Source: Corallococcus exercitus
GTDB taxonomy: Bacteria > Myxococcota > Myxococcia > Myxococcales > Myxococcaceae
Direction of reading: 5' to 3'
NCBI RefSeq assembly: GCF_003611585.1
Contig: NZ_RAVW01000006.1
Coordinates: 1 to 55,669 of the forward strand
Length of the DNA: 55,669 nt
A model generated the notes under the pieces. The model saw only the letters and a program-made list of their open reading frames with translations, did not search any database and was not told the DNA's origin. The position numbers and the translations under genes were made by a program. Position 1 is the stretch's first letter; each line of letters starts with the position of its first letter. Positions 18,334-26,893 of the stretch are shown here, piece after piece.

Positions 18334-19647
18334 ATGCGAATCGTTTCGAGAGGGACCCGCGGTTTCGTCGCCGCGCTCGTCGGTGCGGGCACGCTGGCTG
18401 TCGTTGGTTGTGGTGAGGTCACGGGCAACCCAGACACCACCGTGTCGCAGACCCGGCAGGAGGACGCGGCGACCTTCAGCCAGTTGGTGGCGCGGCTGAG
18501 CGGCCCCCAGGCCCCCGAGGACTTCGTGCGGAGCTGGCTCGCGAAGGAGTCCGGCCCCGAGTCGAGCTTCCAGAGCGCCGCCTCGCGGGAGCGCGTTGCC
18601 CAGCTGCTCCGGGACTGGCCGGTGCGCGCCGACGGGAAGCTGGACCTGACGCGCCCTCCCCTGCGCCTGCGCGACCTGTCGCGGGGCAGTGCGGGTGAAG
18701 GACCCTTCGCCTTCAACGCGCTCGACGCGAATGGCCAGTCGCTGAAGCTCATCGTCACGGCGCAGACGGACCGGCTCCTCCTGGAGGAGGATCCCGACAT
18801 CCAGGCGCCCACCGCGGAGCTCACCGCGCCGACCACGGGCAGCTACGTGCGCTCCACCGTCGCCGTCACCGCGAACGCGACGGATGACGTGGGCGTCGCC
18901 CGCGTGGACTTCTTCGACGGCACCACGCTCCTCGGGTCGTCCACCGCAGCGCCGTACACCGTCTTCTGGAACACGGTGGGCCAGGGAGGAGTGCATTCGC
19001 TGACGGCGCAGGCTTTCGATGCCGCCGGCAACAGCGGCACCTCCAGCGTGGTGAGCGTCGAGGTGGACAACAATCCCCCGCTGATCGTCAGCAGCCAGCC
19101 CCAGAATCCCCCCATCATGCAGAACTACGTGCGCGGCACCGTCAACGCGGCGTGGTCGGTGGCCCTTCAGGGTGGCGCGCCCGTGGCCCTGGCGCAGGTC
19201 TTCCAGAACGGCGCCGTGGTGACGTCCAACCCCACCAGCAACGGCAGCACCTACTACTACTCGTGGAACACGCAGTTCCTGGGCAACCGCTCGTACACCC
19301 TGGGCTTCCAGGTGACCGACGCCGCGGGCAACGCGTCCGCCGTCTACACCCGGACGTTCATCGTGGACAACGCGAAGCCGTCGCTCTCCACCATCACCTC
19401 GCCGGCCAACGGCGCGGTGGTCAGTGGCGTCGTCACGCTGGCGGCCACCGCGAGTGACAGCCAGGCCATGGCCTACGTCATCTTCGAGGTGGACGGAAAC
19501 TGGCTCACGCCCTTCGCCACCAGCGCGCCGTACACGAAGACGTGGGACACCACGGGCCTGTCCGGCACGCACACCATCGTCGCCATCGCCACGGACCGCG
19601 CGGGCAACGAGCGGCGCAGCAATCCCATCACCGTCACCGTGCCCTGA
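18334..19647 (+). CDS. Lipoprotein with three bacterial Ig-like domains
   Basis: 437 residues from ATG 18334 behind GAGGGG. Signal peptide ends VVGC with Cys26 lipidated. Residues about 35-150 form an all-purpose N-terminal region of unknown fold; three Ig-like repeats follow (about 154-245, 246-345, 348-437), each with the frame AxVDFFD/AYVIFEVDG, APYTVFWNT/APYTKTWDT, and DAAGN/DRAGN near the end, as in Big-type domains that present surface proteins. It appears monocistronic: 121 bases after the TetR gene and a terminator behind it. Role in adhesion or cell-surface scaffolding is inferred from architecture. Confidence 0.82.
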   Translation: MRIVSRGTRGFVAALVGAGTLAVVGCGEVTGNPDTTVSQTRQEDAATFSQLVARLSGPQAPEDFVRSWLAKESGPESSFQSAASRERVAQLLRDWPVRADGKLDLTRPPLRLRDLSRGSAGEGPFAFNALDANGQSLKLIVTAQTDRLLLEEDPDIQAPTAELTAPTTGSYVRSTVAVTANATDDVGVARVDFFDGTTLLGSSTAAPYTVFWNTVGQGGVHSLTAQAFDAAGNSGTSSVVSVEVDNNPPLIVSSQPQNPPIMQNYVRGTVNAAWSVALQGGAPVALAQVFQNGAVVTSNPTSNGSTYYYSWNTQFLGNRSYTLGFQVTDAAGNASAVYTRTFIVDNAKPSLSTITSPANGAVVSGVVTLAATASDSQAMAYVIFEVDGNWLTPFATSAPYTKTWDTTGLSGTHTIVAIATDRAGNERRSNPITVTVP

Positions 19648-19660
19648 GCTGAAGCAGCTG

Positions 19661-19695
19661 GCGGCCCGGAACGGCTTTCATCGTCTCCGGGCCGC
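19661..19695. terminator. Bidirectional hairpin between convergent genes
   Basis: GCGGCCCGGA (19661-19670) and its exact complement (19686-19695) enclose a 15-base loop in the 60-base gap between the Ig lipoprotein and the convergent M57 protease. No T-run follows on either strand. Confidence 0.6.
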
Positions 19696-19707
19696 GCTCC
19701 GCCAGAC

Positions 19708-20484
19708 TCAGCAGCGGTAGAGGTACGTCAGCGCGGTGATGTCCGTGCTGGTGAACTCGCCGGTCGGGTTCGGCGGAAGACAGGCATTGAAGATGGACCC
19801 GTTCACGTAGGACGTGGCGGGCGTGCCGGGGATGAGGATGGCCCCCACGCCCGCCGTGCCTTCGCTGCCGCCCGTGCCACAGCTGATGACCTGGGAGTAG
19901 TAGTCCGAGTGGCGCATGCCCAGCGTGTGCCCCAGCTCGTGGGTGACGATGTGCTCGACCGTGTCGAGCGGCGCGGTGTTCCACCCCGTGCCGATGGTGA
20001 TGGTCCCATAGGGACGGCCGCCCGAGGGATAGCCCGAGTTGTAGCCCGTGCCCGCCGCGGTCGTCGCGACGATGGTCGCGTTGCAGCCGGTGCTGGAGCC
20101 CCGCACCATCGTGAAGCAGAGGCCCAGCGCGTTGTAGTTCTGGATGGCCAGGTCCAGGCCCTGGCTCAGGCCGCTGTAGCTGGTGAACGTGGACGTCGGG
20201 TTGATGCAGATCTTCTTCACCAGGGAGGTGCTGACGACGTTGGTCGTCCGGTACTGCTCCGCGCTGTCCTCACCGGACTGGAGCATCTCGCGGGAGGCCT
20301 CCACGCTCACCTGGGCGTCGCCCCCCACGCAGACGGCGTCCTCGGAGACCTGGATGTCGCCCGCCTGGAACCCGGCTTCCAGCAGGTTGGAGACGATCTC
20401 TTGGTGTTCCTTCCGCAGGTCGGTACCGCAGCCGGACAGCCACGCACCACAGCCCACCACGAGCACCGCCGCTCTCTTGAACAT
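19708..20484 (-). CDS. M57-type zinc metalloprotease lipoprotein, copy 1
   Basis: 258 residues from ATG 20484 after GGGGAG. Signal MFKRAAVLVVGCGAWLSGC gives a lipobox LSGC (Cys19). Residues about 100-258 are the protease domain with the extended zinc motif HELGHTLGMRHSD (182-194; HExxHxxGxxH), as in myxobacterial dual-action/M57 proteases. The N-terminal part (EIVSNLLEAGFQAGDIQV ... VSVEASREML) may act as a propeptide. Cys pairs around 123/134 and 202 suggest disulphides. It is the last of three adjacent protease genes and is a paralogue of the gene at 21336-22106. Confidence 0.88.
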   Translation of the reverse strand: MFKRAAVLVVGCGAWLSGCGTDLRKEHQEIVSNLLEAGFQAGDIQVSEDAVCVGGDAQVSVEASREMLQSGEDSAEQYRTTNVVSTSLVKKICINPTSTFTSYSGLSQGLDLAIQNYNALGLCFTMVRGSSTGCNATIVATTAAGTGYNSGYPSGGRPYGTITIGTGWNTAPLDTVEHIVTHELGHTLGMRHSDYYSQVISCGTGGSEGTAGVGAILIPGTPATSYVNGSIFNACLPPNPTGEFTSTDITALTYLYRC

Positions 20485-20525
20485 GGTCGTCTCCCCTCGG
20501 GTCCTGTCGAGCGGAGTCCGGAGCC

Positions 20526-21326
20526 TCAGCGCTCGACGATGTCCGCGTCCACCAGGTACGGCGACGCCGCGACAATCGCTTCCATCGTCCAACCCCGGTT
20601 GGCGCCGCGGCCCGTCTCATCGCAGTCGCCGTCGGTGTGGATGCCCAGCAGGTGGCCCTGGCGGTTGAGCACGCCCGAGCCGGAGCTTCCGACCAGGGTG
20701 TCCAGGTCCACGTAGTAGACCAATGAATTGCAAGCATCCAGGTACTCGCCCTCGGCGATGACCTTCGGCTTGCCCCGGGGATGCTGGATGATCGCCAGGC
20801 GCTCGCTGGGCACGGCCGTCAGCAGGACGGGTGTCACATTGGGAAGCACGTCAAGCTGGATGAGCGCGTAGTCGGGTTCGAGCGACTGCTCGATGACGGT
20901 GCCCTCGGTGATGAGCGGGTCGCCGTCGGACTGCTCCTCGAAGTTGAAGACGAGCAGCGGCCGGTCGCCGAGCGCGACACAGTGCCCCGCCGTCACCACC
21001 ACGGGCCCCGCGCTCGCTTCAATCAGCGTTCCAGTGCAGCGCCCGTCAATCAGGACGACCGCGTCCTCGCTCGCCTGCGCGACGTCCGCGAACTCGCCCT
21101 GGTAGCTGTTGATGGGGGTGAAGTCGGCGGTCGGGCCACATTGCGTCAGGCCACGCACCTCCGACGGCTGGCGCACCCGCGACGCCGTGGGACTCTCACA
21201 GACCGCCGGATGTGAAACCACGGGCACCTTCTCCTTTCCACAGGCCATCAGGCCCAGGAGGACGAAGGTGCCCGTGAGGATGCGACCCCACGGACTCATG
21301 AAGGACTCAAGGGGTCGCAACGCCAT
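20526..21326 (-). CDS. Trypsin-like serine protease lipoprotein
   Basis: 266 residues if ATG 21326 is used; ATG 21299 would give a shorter, more typical signal and neither has a good ribosome binding site. Lipobox GLMAC (Cys29 from the longer start). The chymotrypsin-fold triad is visible: His115 in VTAGHC, Asp152 in EPDYALIQLD and Ser215 in VGSSGSG, in the V8/glutamyl-endopeptidase style. Cys positions and the GIHTDGDC stretch suggest disulphide bonding. It lies between two M57 metalloprotease genes, 9 bases after the first, and is probably part of the same transcript; mutual activation of zymogens is a possibility, not shown. Confidence 0.85.
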   Translation of the reverse strand: MALRPLESFMSPWGRILTGTFVLLGLMACGKEKVPVVSHPAVCESPTASRVRQPSEVRGLTQCGPTADFTPINSYQGEFADVAQASEDAVVLIDGRCTGTLIEASAGPVVVTAGHCVALGDRPLLVFNFEEQSDGDPLITEGTVIEQSLEPDYALIQLDVLPNVTPVLLTAVPSERLAIIQHPRGKPKVIAEGEYLDACNSLVYYVDLDTLVGSSGSGVLNRQGHLLGIHTDGDCDETGRGANRGWTMEAIVAASPYLVDADIVER

Positions 21327-21335
21327 TGCTGGAGA

Positions 21336-22106
21336 CTAGTACAGGGCGTTCAGCGCCGTGATGTCGGAGCTGGTGAACTCGCCGGTCTCCGTCGAGCGGA
21401 AGCAGGAGTTCATGATGGAGCCGCCCACCGTCGCGGTGCTCGGCGTGCCGCTGATGAGGATGGCGCCCACGCCCGCGGTGCCCTCGTTGCTGGCGGAGCC
21501 GCCGCAGGAGATGGCGCGGTTGTAGTAGTCCGAGTGACGGAAGCCGATGGTGTGACCCAGCTCGTGCGTGATGACGTGCTCGTTCACGTCCACGCTGTAG
21601 GTGTTCAGGCTGGTGCCGATGTTGATGGTGTTGTAGGGCAGGCCGCCCGACGGGAAGCCCGCGGAGCCGCCGGCGCCGGAGGTCACCGTCGCGGTGATGT
21701 TCGCGCTGCAGCCCGTGGTGGGGCCACGCGCCATCGTGAAGCTCAGGCCGCGCTGGTTGTAGTTCTGGATGGCCAGGTCAAGGCCCTGGCTCAGGCGGGT
21801 GTAGCTGTTGAACGTGGACGTGGGGTTCACGCAGATCTTCGTCACGCTCGAGGAGACGAGGTTCGTCGTGCGGTACTGCTCCTGGGTCTCCTTGCCCGTC
21901 TGGAGCATCTCGCGGGACGCCGCCAGGCTCACGTGCGCGTCACGGCCCACGTACACCTGACCGTCCGCCTCCATGATGTCGTCCGCCGGGAAGCCGGCCT
22001 CGATCAGGTTGGCGACGATCTCCTGGTTCTCGCTCTCCAGGTCGGTACCGCAGCCAGACAGCATCGCACCACAGCTCGCCACGAGGACTGCCGCCTTCTT
22101 GAACAT
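21336..22106 (-). CDS. M57-type zinc metalloprotease lipoprotein, copy 2
   Basis: 256 residues, from ATG 22106 behind GAGGAA. The signal (MFKKAAVLVASCGAMLSGC) and body follow copy 1 closely: TTNLVSSSVTKICVNPTSTF, LSQGLDLAIQNYN, and zinc motif HELGHTIGFRHSD. Ends ...TGEFTSSDITALNALY, where copy 1 has TGEFTSTDITALTYLYRC, so the terminal Cys of copy 1 is not present here. Being first in the cassette it is likely next to the promoter in the 374-base upstream gap. Substrate unknown; family members degrade peptidoglycan-associated or prey proteins in some myxobacteria. Confidence 0.88.
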   Translation of the reverse strand: MFKKAAVLVASCGAMLSGCGTDLESENQEIVANLIEAGFPADDIMEADGQVYVGRDAHVSLAASREMLQTGKETQEQYRTTNLVSSSVTKICVNPTSTFNSYTRLSQGLDLAIQNYNQRGLSFTMARGPTTGCSANITATVTSGAGGSAGFPSGGLPYNTINIGTSLNTYSVDVNEHVITHELGHTIGFRHSDYYNRAISCGGSASNEGTAGVGAILISGTPSTATVGGSIMNSCFRSTETGEFTSSDITALNALY

Positions 22107-22480
22107 TCGTCGTTCCTCTGGTTCGGGGGAGATCCGCTGCCGCCTGACCTTCCCGTCAGCCGCGGACAGCTTGCCCAGCCACTGAGCAACTGCCGGGCCA
22201 ACCGCGCGCTAGAGGGAATAACTCGATTTTGTTGAATTTCATGGTGCGCCGATACTCCAGCTTCCAAGAAACTGGGTGTAAAACAGCGTGACGTTTTGAA
22301 TCACAAGTAGCTGTCAGGACAGCTCTTTTGGTTGTGCCCAGGGGGGCCTCCTGATTTCGGTCAGGGGTGTCTTTCAATCAGTCACCCACCCCGGGGTCCT
22401 ATTTACCCCGTTATTCCATGTAATCCATGTAGGTCCTGCTAAAGCTGGGAGTGAATCCACTCCCGGGATATCCCGTCCCC
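22107..22480. promoter_or_regulatory. Divergent intergenic region
   Basis: The region should hold promoters for the protease cassette (minus) and a lipoprotein gene (plus). It is clearly more AT-rich than the flanks (for example 22221-22320). I note a tandem direct repeat TCCATGTA at 22415-22422 and 22424-22431 with nine-base period, a possible regulator site. No gene is supported here. Confidence 0.45.
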
Positions 22481-23668
22481 ATGTCCATGCGCCCTTCCCT
22501 CCCCATCGCCGCGCTGTTGGGTGCGGCCCTGTCGTTCCTCCCCGGCTGCGAGAGCACGAAGTCGAGCGGCCCGTCCCCTTCCGACACGCGGTCCCAGGAC
22601 ACCTCAGCCGTGCAGTCCGCCGAGGCCTGGGCGCGGGCGCGCGTGGGGGATCGGATCACCTACGACTTCAGCGCGACGCAGGGCCCCTCGCCTCGGGGCG
22701 GCAGCGGCACCGCACGCAGCCTCCAGGGGCGGCTGAGCCTGGAGGTGGTGGCCGTGCAGCAGCCCTGGGTCTGGGTGCGCGCGGCCTTCACCGATGAGGC
22801 GGGCCGGCCGCTGTCCCAGGCGCGGCTGGCTCGGGATCTGCTCTTCCCCGTGCGTGCGGACACGACGCGCCCGCTCGACGTGCCCCATGGGGGCAAGGCC
22901 ACCGCAGAGGTCGCCTCCAGCGCGGGCCGCAGCTGGGAGGCCCTCCGCTACGTCAGCGATCAGCGCCCCGTGGACGGCCCGCTGCGCACGCGCGTGTACG
23001 CCAACGCGCCGGGCCCGCTGTACCTCACCCGAGGCCTGATTGAAGCGGGCATGGAGGCGTCCGGCTTCGGCGCGCAGGGGGGCTTCCAGCTGAAGCTGCG
23101 CGAGGTCCGTGAGGGTTCGGCGGAGGCCAGTGCGCCCGCGCCCGCGCTGGAGCGGCCCCTGGGTCCGGGCGCGTACTACGACCGGTTCGTGGATGTGGCG
23201 GGCACCACGCCCGGAGTCCAGCGCGTGTGCTTCAGCGCCGAGCGCGGCTACCTGCTGCGCACCGAAGGCCCCGTCGAGGCCAACGCCGCGCCCTGCTCCG
23301 ACTTCTCCCAGGCCGAGCCGGAGCCCCTGGAGGAGCTGCTGATGGGCCTGCCCTGGGAGGTGCTGTCCGCGGGGGAATGGCCGCCCGCGGCCGCCCTCTC
23401 CGGCACCCGTGGCACGTTCAGCGCGGAGGGCCGGAACGCGCCCGCCCTCATCGAGCAGAGCAGCGAGAACGTGGAGGGCACCCAGCGCGCCTTCTCGCAG
23501 ACCTGGGCGGCCGACCCATGGGCGCCGGGGCTCGCGGGCCTGCCCTATGAGGCGCGCTTCCAGCCGCTCGCCAGCAGCACCGAGCGCGTGGTGACGGGCG
23601 GCAAGAACGAGCCGGAGGGCGGCACGCGGATCGTGCGCTGGGGTTCGTGGCTCGCGGGAGCGAAGTAA
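22481..23668 (+). CDS. Lipoprotein of unknown function
   Basis: 395 residues from ATG 22481; a GTG at 22451 (ten residues longer) is an alternative start. Signal MSMRPSLPIAALLGAALSFLPGC with lipobox LPGC (Cys23). The mature part has a charged, strand-rich region (VGDRITYDFSATQG ... GRLSLEVVAVQQPWVWVRAAF) that looks like a repeated beta structure, and only two further Cys (VCFSAERGY, PCSDFSQ). I do not recognise the family and see no catalytic motif. It stands alone: promoter region upstream, convergent gene 23 bases downstream. Confidence 0.7.
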   Translation: MSMRPSLPIAALLGAALSFLPGCESTKSSGPSPSDTRSQDTSAVQSAEAWARARVGDRITYDFSATQGPSPRGGSGTARSLQGRLSLEVVAVQQPWVWVRAAFTDEAGRPLSQARLARDLLFPVRADTTRPLDVPHGGKATAEVASSAGRSWEALRYVSDQRPVDGPLRTRVYANAPGPLYLTRGLIEAGMEASGFGAQGGFQLKLREVREGSAEASAPAPALERPLGPGAYYDRFVDVAGTTPGVQRVCFSAERGYLLRTEGPVEANAAPCSDFSQAEPEPLEELLMGLPWEVLSAGEWPPAAALSGTRGTFSAEGRNAPALIEQSSENVEGTQRAFSQTWAADPWAPGLAGLPYEARFQPLASSTERVVTGGKNEPEGGTRIVRWGSWLAGAK

Positions 23669-23691
23669 CGCGGGCGGCTGGGTGACAGGCT

Positions 23692-26600
23692 TTACGGAGC
23701 GGGAGCGTCGCTCCGTGAGCTGTCATTGCCACGCACGAGTTCGACCTGGAGCACCGCGCCGGCTGGGCGGTGCGCCCATTCCTGGAAGGACGCGCGGAAC
23801 GCCTCCACGGCCGCGAACAGCGGCCCCTGGGGCTGCCAGGACAACGCCGCCGCGTCCCGGGCCTCACGCACTTCCAGCCCGATGAGCAGGGCGCCCCCAG
23901 CGTGCGCGGGCAGGAACGGGCGCACGGAGAGACGCCGGTCCCCTTCCAGCCGGTACACCAGGGCCGTGACGTGTCCGAGGACCCAACCCGCGACGCTCTC
24001 CCGGTCCTCGGGGGTAGCGGCTTCGGCGGACAGGCGCAGCGCGGCCGGTGGGGTTTCGTTGGCGTCGAGGGGCTGGAAGAGCGCTGCCCATGCGGAGGAA
24101 GTGCGGGCGGCGCGGGCGTTGGCCACGAGCTCGCGGGCGCGGAGCAGCTCCTCCCGGATGACGCGGAACGTGGACCGCGACACGTTGCGCGCGGTGTTTC
24201 GCGCGGGGAGCGAGGGAGCGATAACGGGCAGGAGGTCGCGCTTGCCGTCGGGCCGGTAGCGCGCCGTCTCGGGCGTGAGCGCCACGGGTTGGGGCCACGG
24301 CCAGGAGGCGAAGGTGCTGAAGAAGTGCGCGAGCAGCGACGCGTCGGAGCGCATCGCGTCCGGGGTCGCACGGGTGCAGGCCCACGCAGCGAGCAGCGTC
24401 CACGACAGCCCGCCGAGGTAGCCCAGCGCGTGCGAGTAGAGGCCTCGCGCCCGGGCCCAGGCCTTCACCGCGCGCAGCAGGGTCCGGAACCGCTCGGTCC
24501 TTCCGCCGTCACGGGCGATGGCGTCCATCAGGCCCAACGTGTCCGCCAATCCCAGCACGGCGCGGAGGCCCGCGGGGTCCAGCCGGTCGCCATGCCGCGC
24601 GAGCAGCGTCAGGGGGTCTTCAGCGGGCACCCCCTCCGGACGGCTCGCATAAGCCAGGTCGAAGCTCACGCCGCCCAGGGACAGCTTCACCAACGGGATG
24701 GCGGCATCCGCCACGTAGCGGGCCGTGCCGGGCGCCAGTTCCTGGAGGAGCGCTTGAGCGAAGTCCTCGCGGGGCAGGCTCGCCGGGCCGATGGCGACCG
24801 CGTCCACGTCACTGCCCGCGCCATCCGTGCCCAGGAGATACGAGCCATAGGGATGCAGCGTGGTGCCGATCCGTTCGCAGTGCTGTCGAAGCTGTTCCAC
24901 CGCCGCGGTCCTGGCCGCGTGCCCGTCCTGGGCTTCGCTGGCGCCGGCGGAGTTCAGTGCCTCGCGCAATGGAGCGTCTTCGTGCTCCGGCGTTGCCCTT
25001 CGTGCCTGTGCCAGGGGGATGCGCCGGATGATCTCGAAGGGCGTGTCACCCTTCCTCCGGATGAGACAGAGCTCGCCCACGCGGAACTTCAGTGGCCGCC
25101 AGCTTCGCTGCCACTCGGCGAGTGCTCGGACGAGGTCCTCGGAGAGCGGGAGCTGGCCCACGGAGAGGTGCGGCGTGAAGCCGCCATGGGTGGACGTGGC
25201 GCATTCGGGCAGGGCCGCCACGAGCCTCGCGTGCAGGGCCGCCAGCGCGCCGGAGGGCTGATCATCGGGACGGAGCCACGCCGTCGCGTTGGCGCGGTGC
25301 TCGAAGTGGCCGAACGTGGAGAGCGTCACCTCGAAGGGCTCGACGCCCTGGAGGGCATCCACGAGGAGCGCCTCCGCCGTCTCGAAGTCCTCTTCCGGGA
25401 CGAAGGGATACAGCAGCGTGACGTGGGGCATCCACCGCTGGAACTTCGCGTCGTGCTTCTTGCGCAGCGCCTGGATGGGTCCCCAGACGGCCTCCGGGGG
25501 AATGAGCACCAGGGCCGTGTGGTGCACCAGCGCCGTGGAGGTCCGCGGTGCGAGCGTGGCCGCTTCCCGGCGGAGGACGCAGCGCAGTCCGAAGTGATCC
25601 GACACGAAGAGGGCCTGTCCGTTGGGCGCGGGAGGGCCCGCCAGGGGCGCTTCGCCGAAGAGGTCCACGGCCGCTGGAGCGAACCTGCCCGAAGGAGACG
25701 CCACGAGCACCCGATCCAACCGCTGGAGCCGTCCCGAGACGGTGGTGAGCGCCGCCAGCGTGTTCAACCGGGGGTTGAACGTCTCCCCCGCTTCCGAAGG
25801 CCGCAGCGAGGACCACGCATCGACGAAGCCCGCTCGCGCGAAGGACTCCGCTTCCGGCGCTCCGTCACCGAAGTTGAAGTCACCGGCCAGCACCAGGTCC
25901 GGAGCCTCTTTGTCACCCGAGGCACTGAGTGCACGGGCCCATGCGAGAAGGGCCTCGACCTGCACGGCGCGCGCGGAGGCTCCGGACGCGTCACGGTTGC
26001 TCGTCAGGTGCGGCGTGGCCACCCACAGCGTGCCCTCGGCAAGGTGCAGCTCGGCGGTGATGATGCGCTTGTCCCGGGAGAAGACGCGCTGCCACACGGA
26101 GGCGAACGGCACGCGCGACAAGAGCACCTGGCCATAGCGTTCCACGGTGTGCGCGCCGGGACCGTCGGACAGCCAGTAGTGCTCACGCACCCAGGGTTCC
26201 GCGAGCAAGGCCCGAAGGAAGGACGGAGTGACTTCCTGGAGCGCGAGGACGTCCGCGTCCGTCTCACGCAGCAGCGCGAGCGCCGCCGGGGTCCTGCGAT
26301 CGGTCGCCAGCAGCTCCGCGTCGTACAGGTCGAAGAGGACGTTGAAGGTGGCAACGGTGAGCGAAGCCGGACTGGGAACCGCGTGGCCTGAATCACGCGA
26401 GCCCTGTGCCCACGAGCCCGAGCGCGCGTCGTACCGCCATGCGGGCAGCTGCGTGAAACCCGGCACCGCGAGGAGCGGAGGCGGAGCGGGCTCCTCCTCC
26501 TCGGGCCGGGCATTGCTCAGCAGGTCGATGCGCTCCTTGCGGTCCCACACCACCTGGGGCCCGCGCTTGAAGTACCAGACGCGGTGCCAGGGAATCTCGC

Positions 26601-26748
26601 CATCGGGAACGAACGCCTCGAAGGGCATCTCCTCCATCGCGCCGCGGTGCGCGTCGTAGCCGACGGCGAACTCGCGGGCATCGAGCCGGGGATCCCACCG
26701 GATGCGGTGATACACCTCGCGGCTGGTCGTGAAGCGTTCCTGAGACAT
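23692..26748 (-). CDS. Multidomain RNA-repair protein: MJ1316 + EEP + 2H phosphoesterase + poly(A) polymerase
   Basis: 1018 residues (ATG 26748; longer frames run into a divergent gene). Four domains in order: MJ1316/DUF504 at about 10-75 (YHRIRWDPRLDAREFAVGY, IPWHRVWYFKRG), predicted to recognise cyclic-phosphate RNA ends; endonuclease-exonuclease-phosphatase at about 130-395 (ATFNVLFD, QEV at 171, GDFN at 289-292, SDHFGL at 383-388); 2H phosphoesterase/2'-5' RNA ligase-like at about 405-580 with the two histidine motifs HVTL (442) and HLSV (527); and a eukaryote-type poly(A) polymerase at about 600-1018 with GSYLLGTDGAGSDVDA (635-650; Asp647, Asp649) and third Asp697 in SFDLAYA, plus GYLGGLSWTLLAAWAC of the central domain. 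All catalytic motifs look intact. Together they suggest end recognition, trimming, 2'-5' or cyclic end processing and nucleotide addition on damaged RNA. Monocistronic. Confidence 0.88.
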   Translation of the reverse strand: MSQERFTTSREVYHRIRWDPRLDAREFAVGYDAHRGAMEEMPFEAFVPDGEIPWHRVWYFKRGPQVVWDRKERIDLLSNARPEEEEPAPPPLLAVPGFTQLPAWRYDARSGSWAQGSRDSGHAVPSPASLTVATFNVLFDLYDAELLATDRRTPAALALLRETDADVLALQEVTPSFLRALLAEPWVREHYWLSDGPGAHTVERYGQVLLSRVPFASVWQRVFSRDKRIITAELHLAEGTLWVATPHLTSNRDASGASARAVQVEALLAWARALSASGDKEAPDLVLAGDFNFGDGAPEAESFARAGFVDAWSSLRPSEAGETFNPRLNTLAALTTVSGRLQRLDRVLVASPSGRFAPAAVDLFGEAPLAGPPAPNGQALFVSDHFGLRCVLRREAATLAPRTSTALVHHTALVLIPPEAVWGPIQALRKKHDAKFQRWMPHVTLLYPFVPEEDFETAEALLVDALQGVEPFEVTLSTFGHFEHRANATAWLRPDDQPSGALAALHARLVAALPECATSTHGGFTPHLSVGQLPLSEDLVRALAEWQRSWRPLKFRVGELCLIRRKGDTPFEIIRRIPLAQARRATPEHEDAPLREALNSAGASEAQDGHAARTAAVEQLRQHCERIGTTLHPYGSYLLGTDGAGSDVDAVAIGPASLPREDFAQALLQELAPGTARYVADAAIPLVKLSLGGVSFDLAYASRPEGVPAEDPLTLLARHGDRLDPAGLRAVLGLADTLGLMDAIARDGGRTERFRTLLRAVKAWARARGLYSHALGYLGGLSWTLLAAWACTRATPDAMRSDASLLAHFFSTFASWPWPQPVALTPETARYRPDGKRDLLPVIAPSLPARNTARNVSRSTFRVIREELLRARELVANARAARTSSAWAALFQPLDANETPPAALRLSAEAATPEDRESVAGWVLGHVTALVYRLEGDRRLSVRPFLPAHAGGALLIGLEVREARDAAALSWQPQGPLFAAVEAFRASFQEWAHRPAGAVLQVELVRGNDSSRSDAPAP

Positions 26749-26893
26749 GGCGGGGCTCGGGGCGAAGGGTCCTGGAAGGCACGCCAACACGGGCCGCGCA
26801 CGCGCCGCCCTTGACGCAAGGGATTGAATCCACCTGACGCGAAACACGCTGGCCCGGGTCTTGCCATGGAGTCCCCGTGGAGGAACACACGGA

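Noticed and set aside
22451-22480. GTG start for the lipoprotein at 22481
   Set aside because: Would put ten ordinary residues before the signal peptide; kept only as an alternative.
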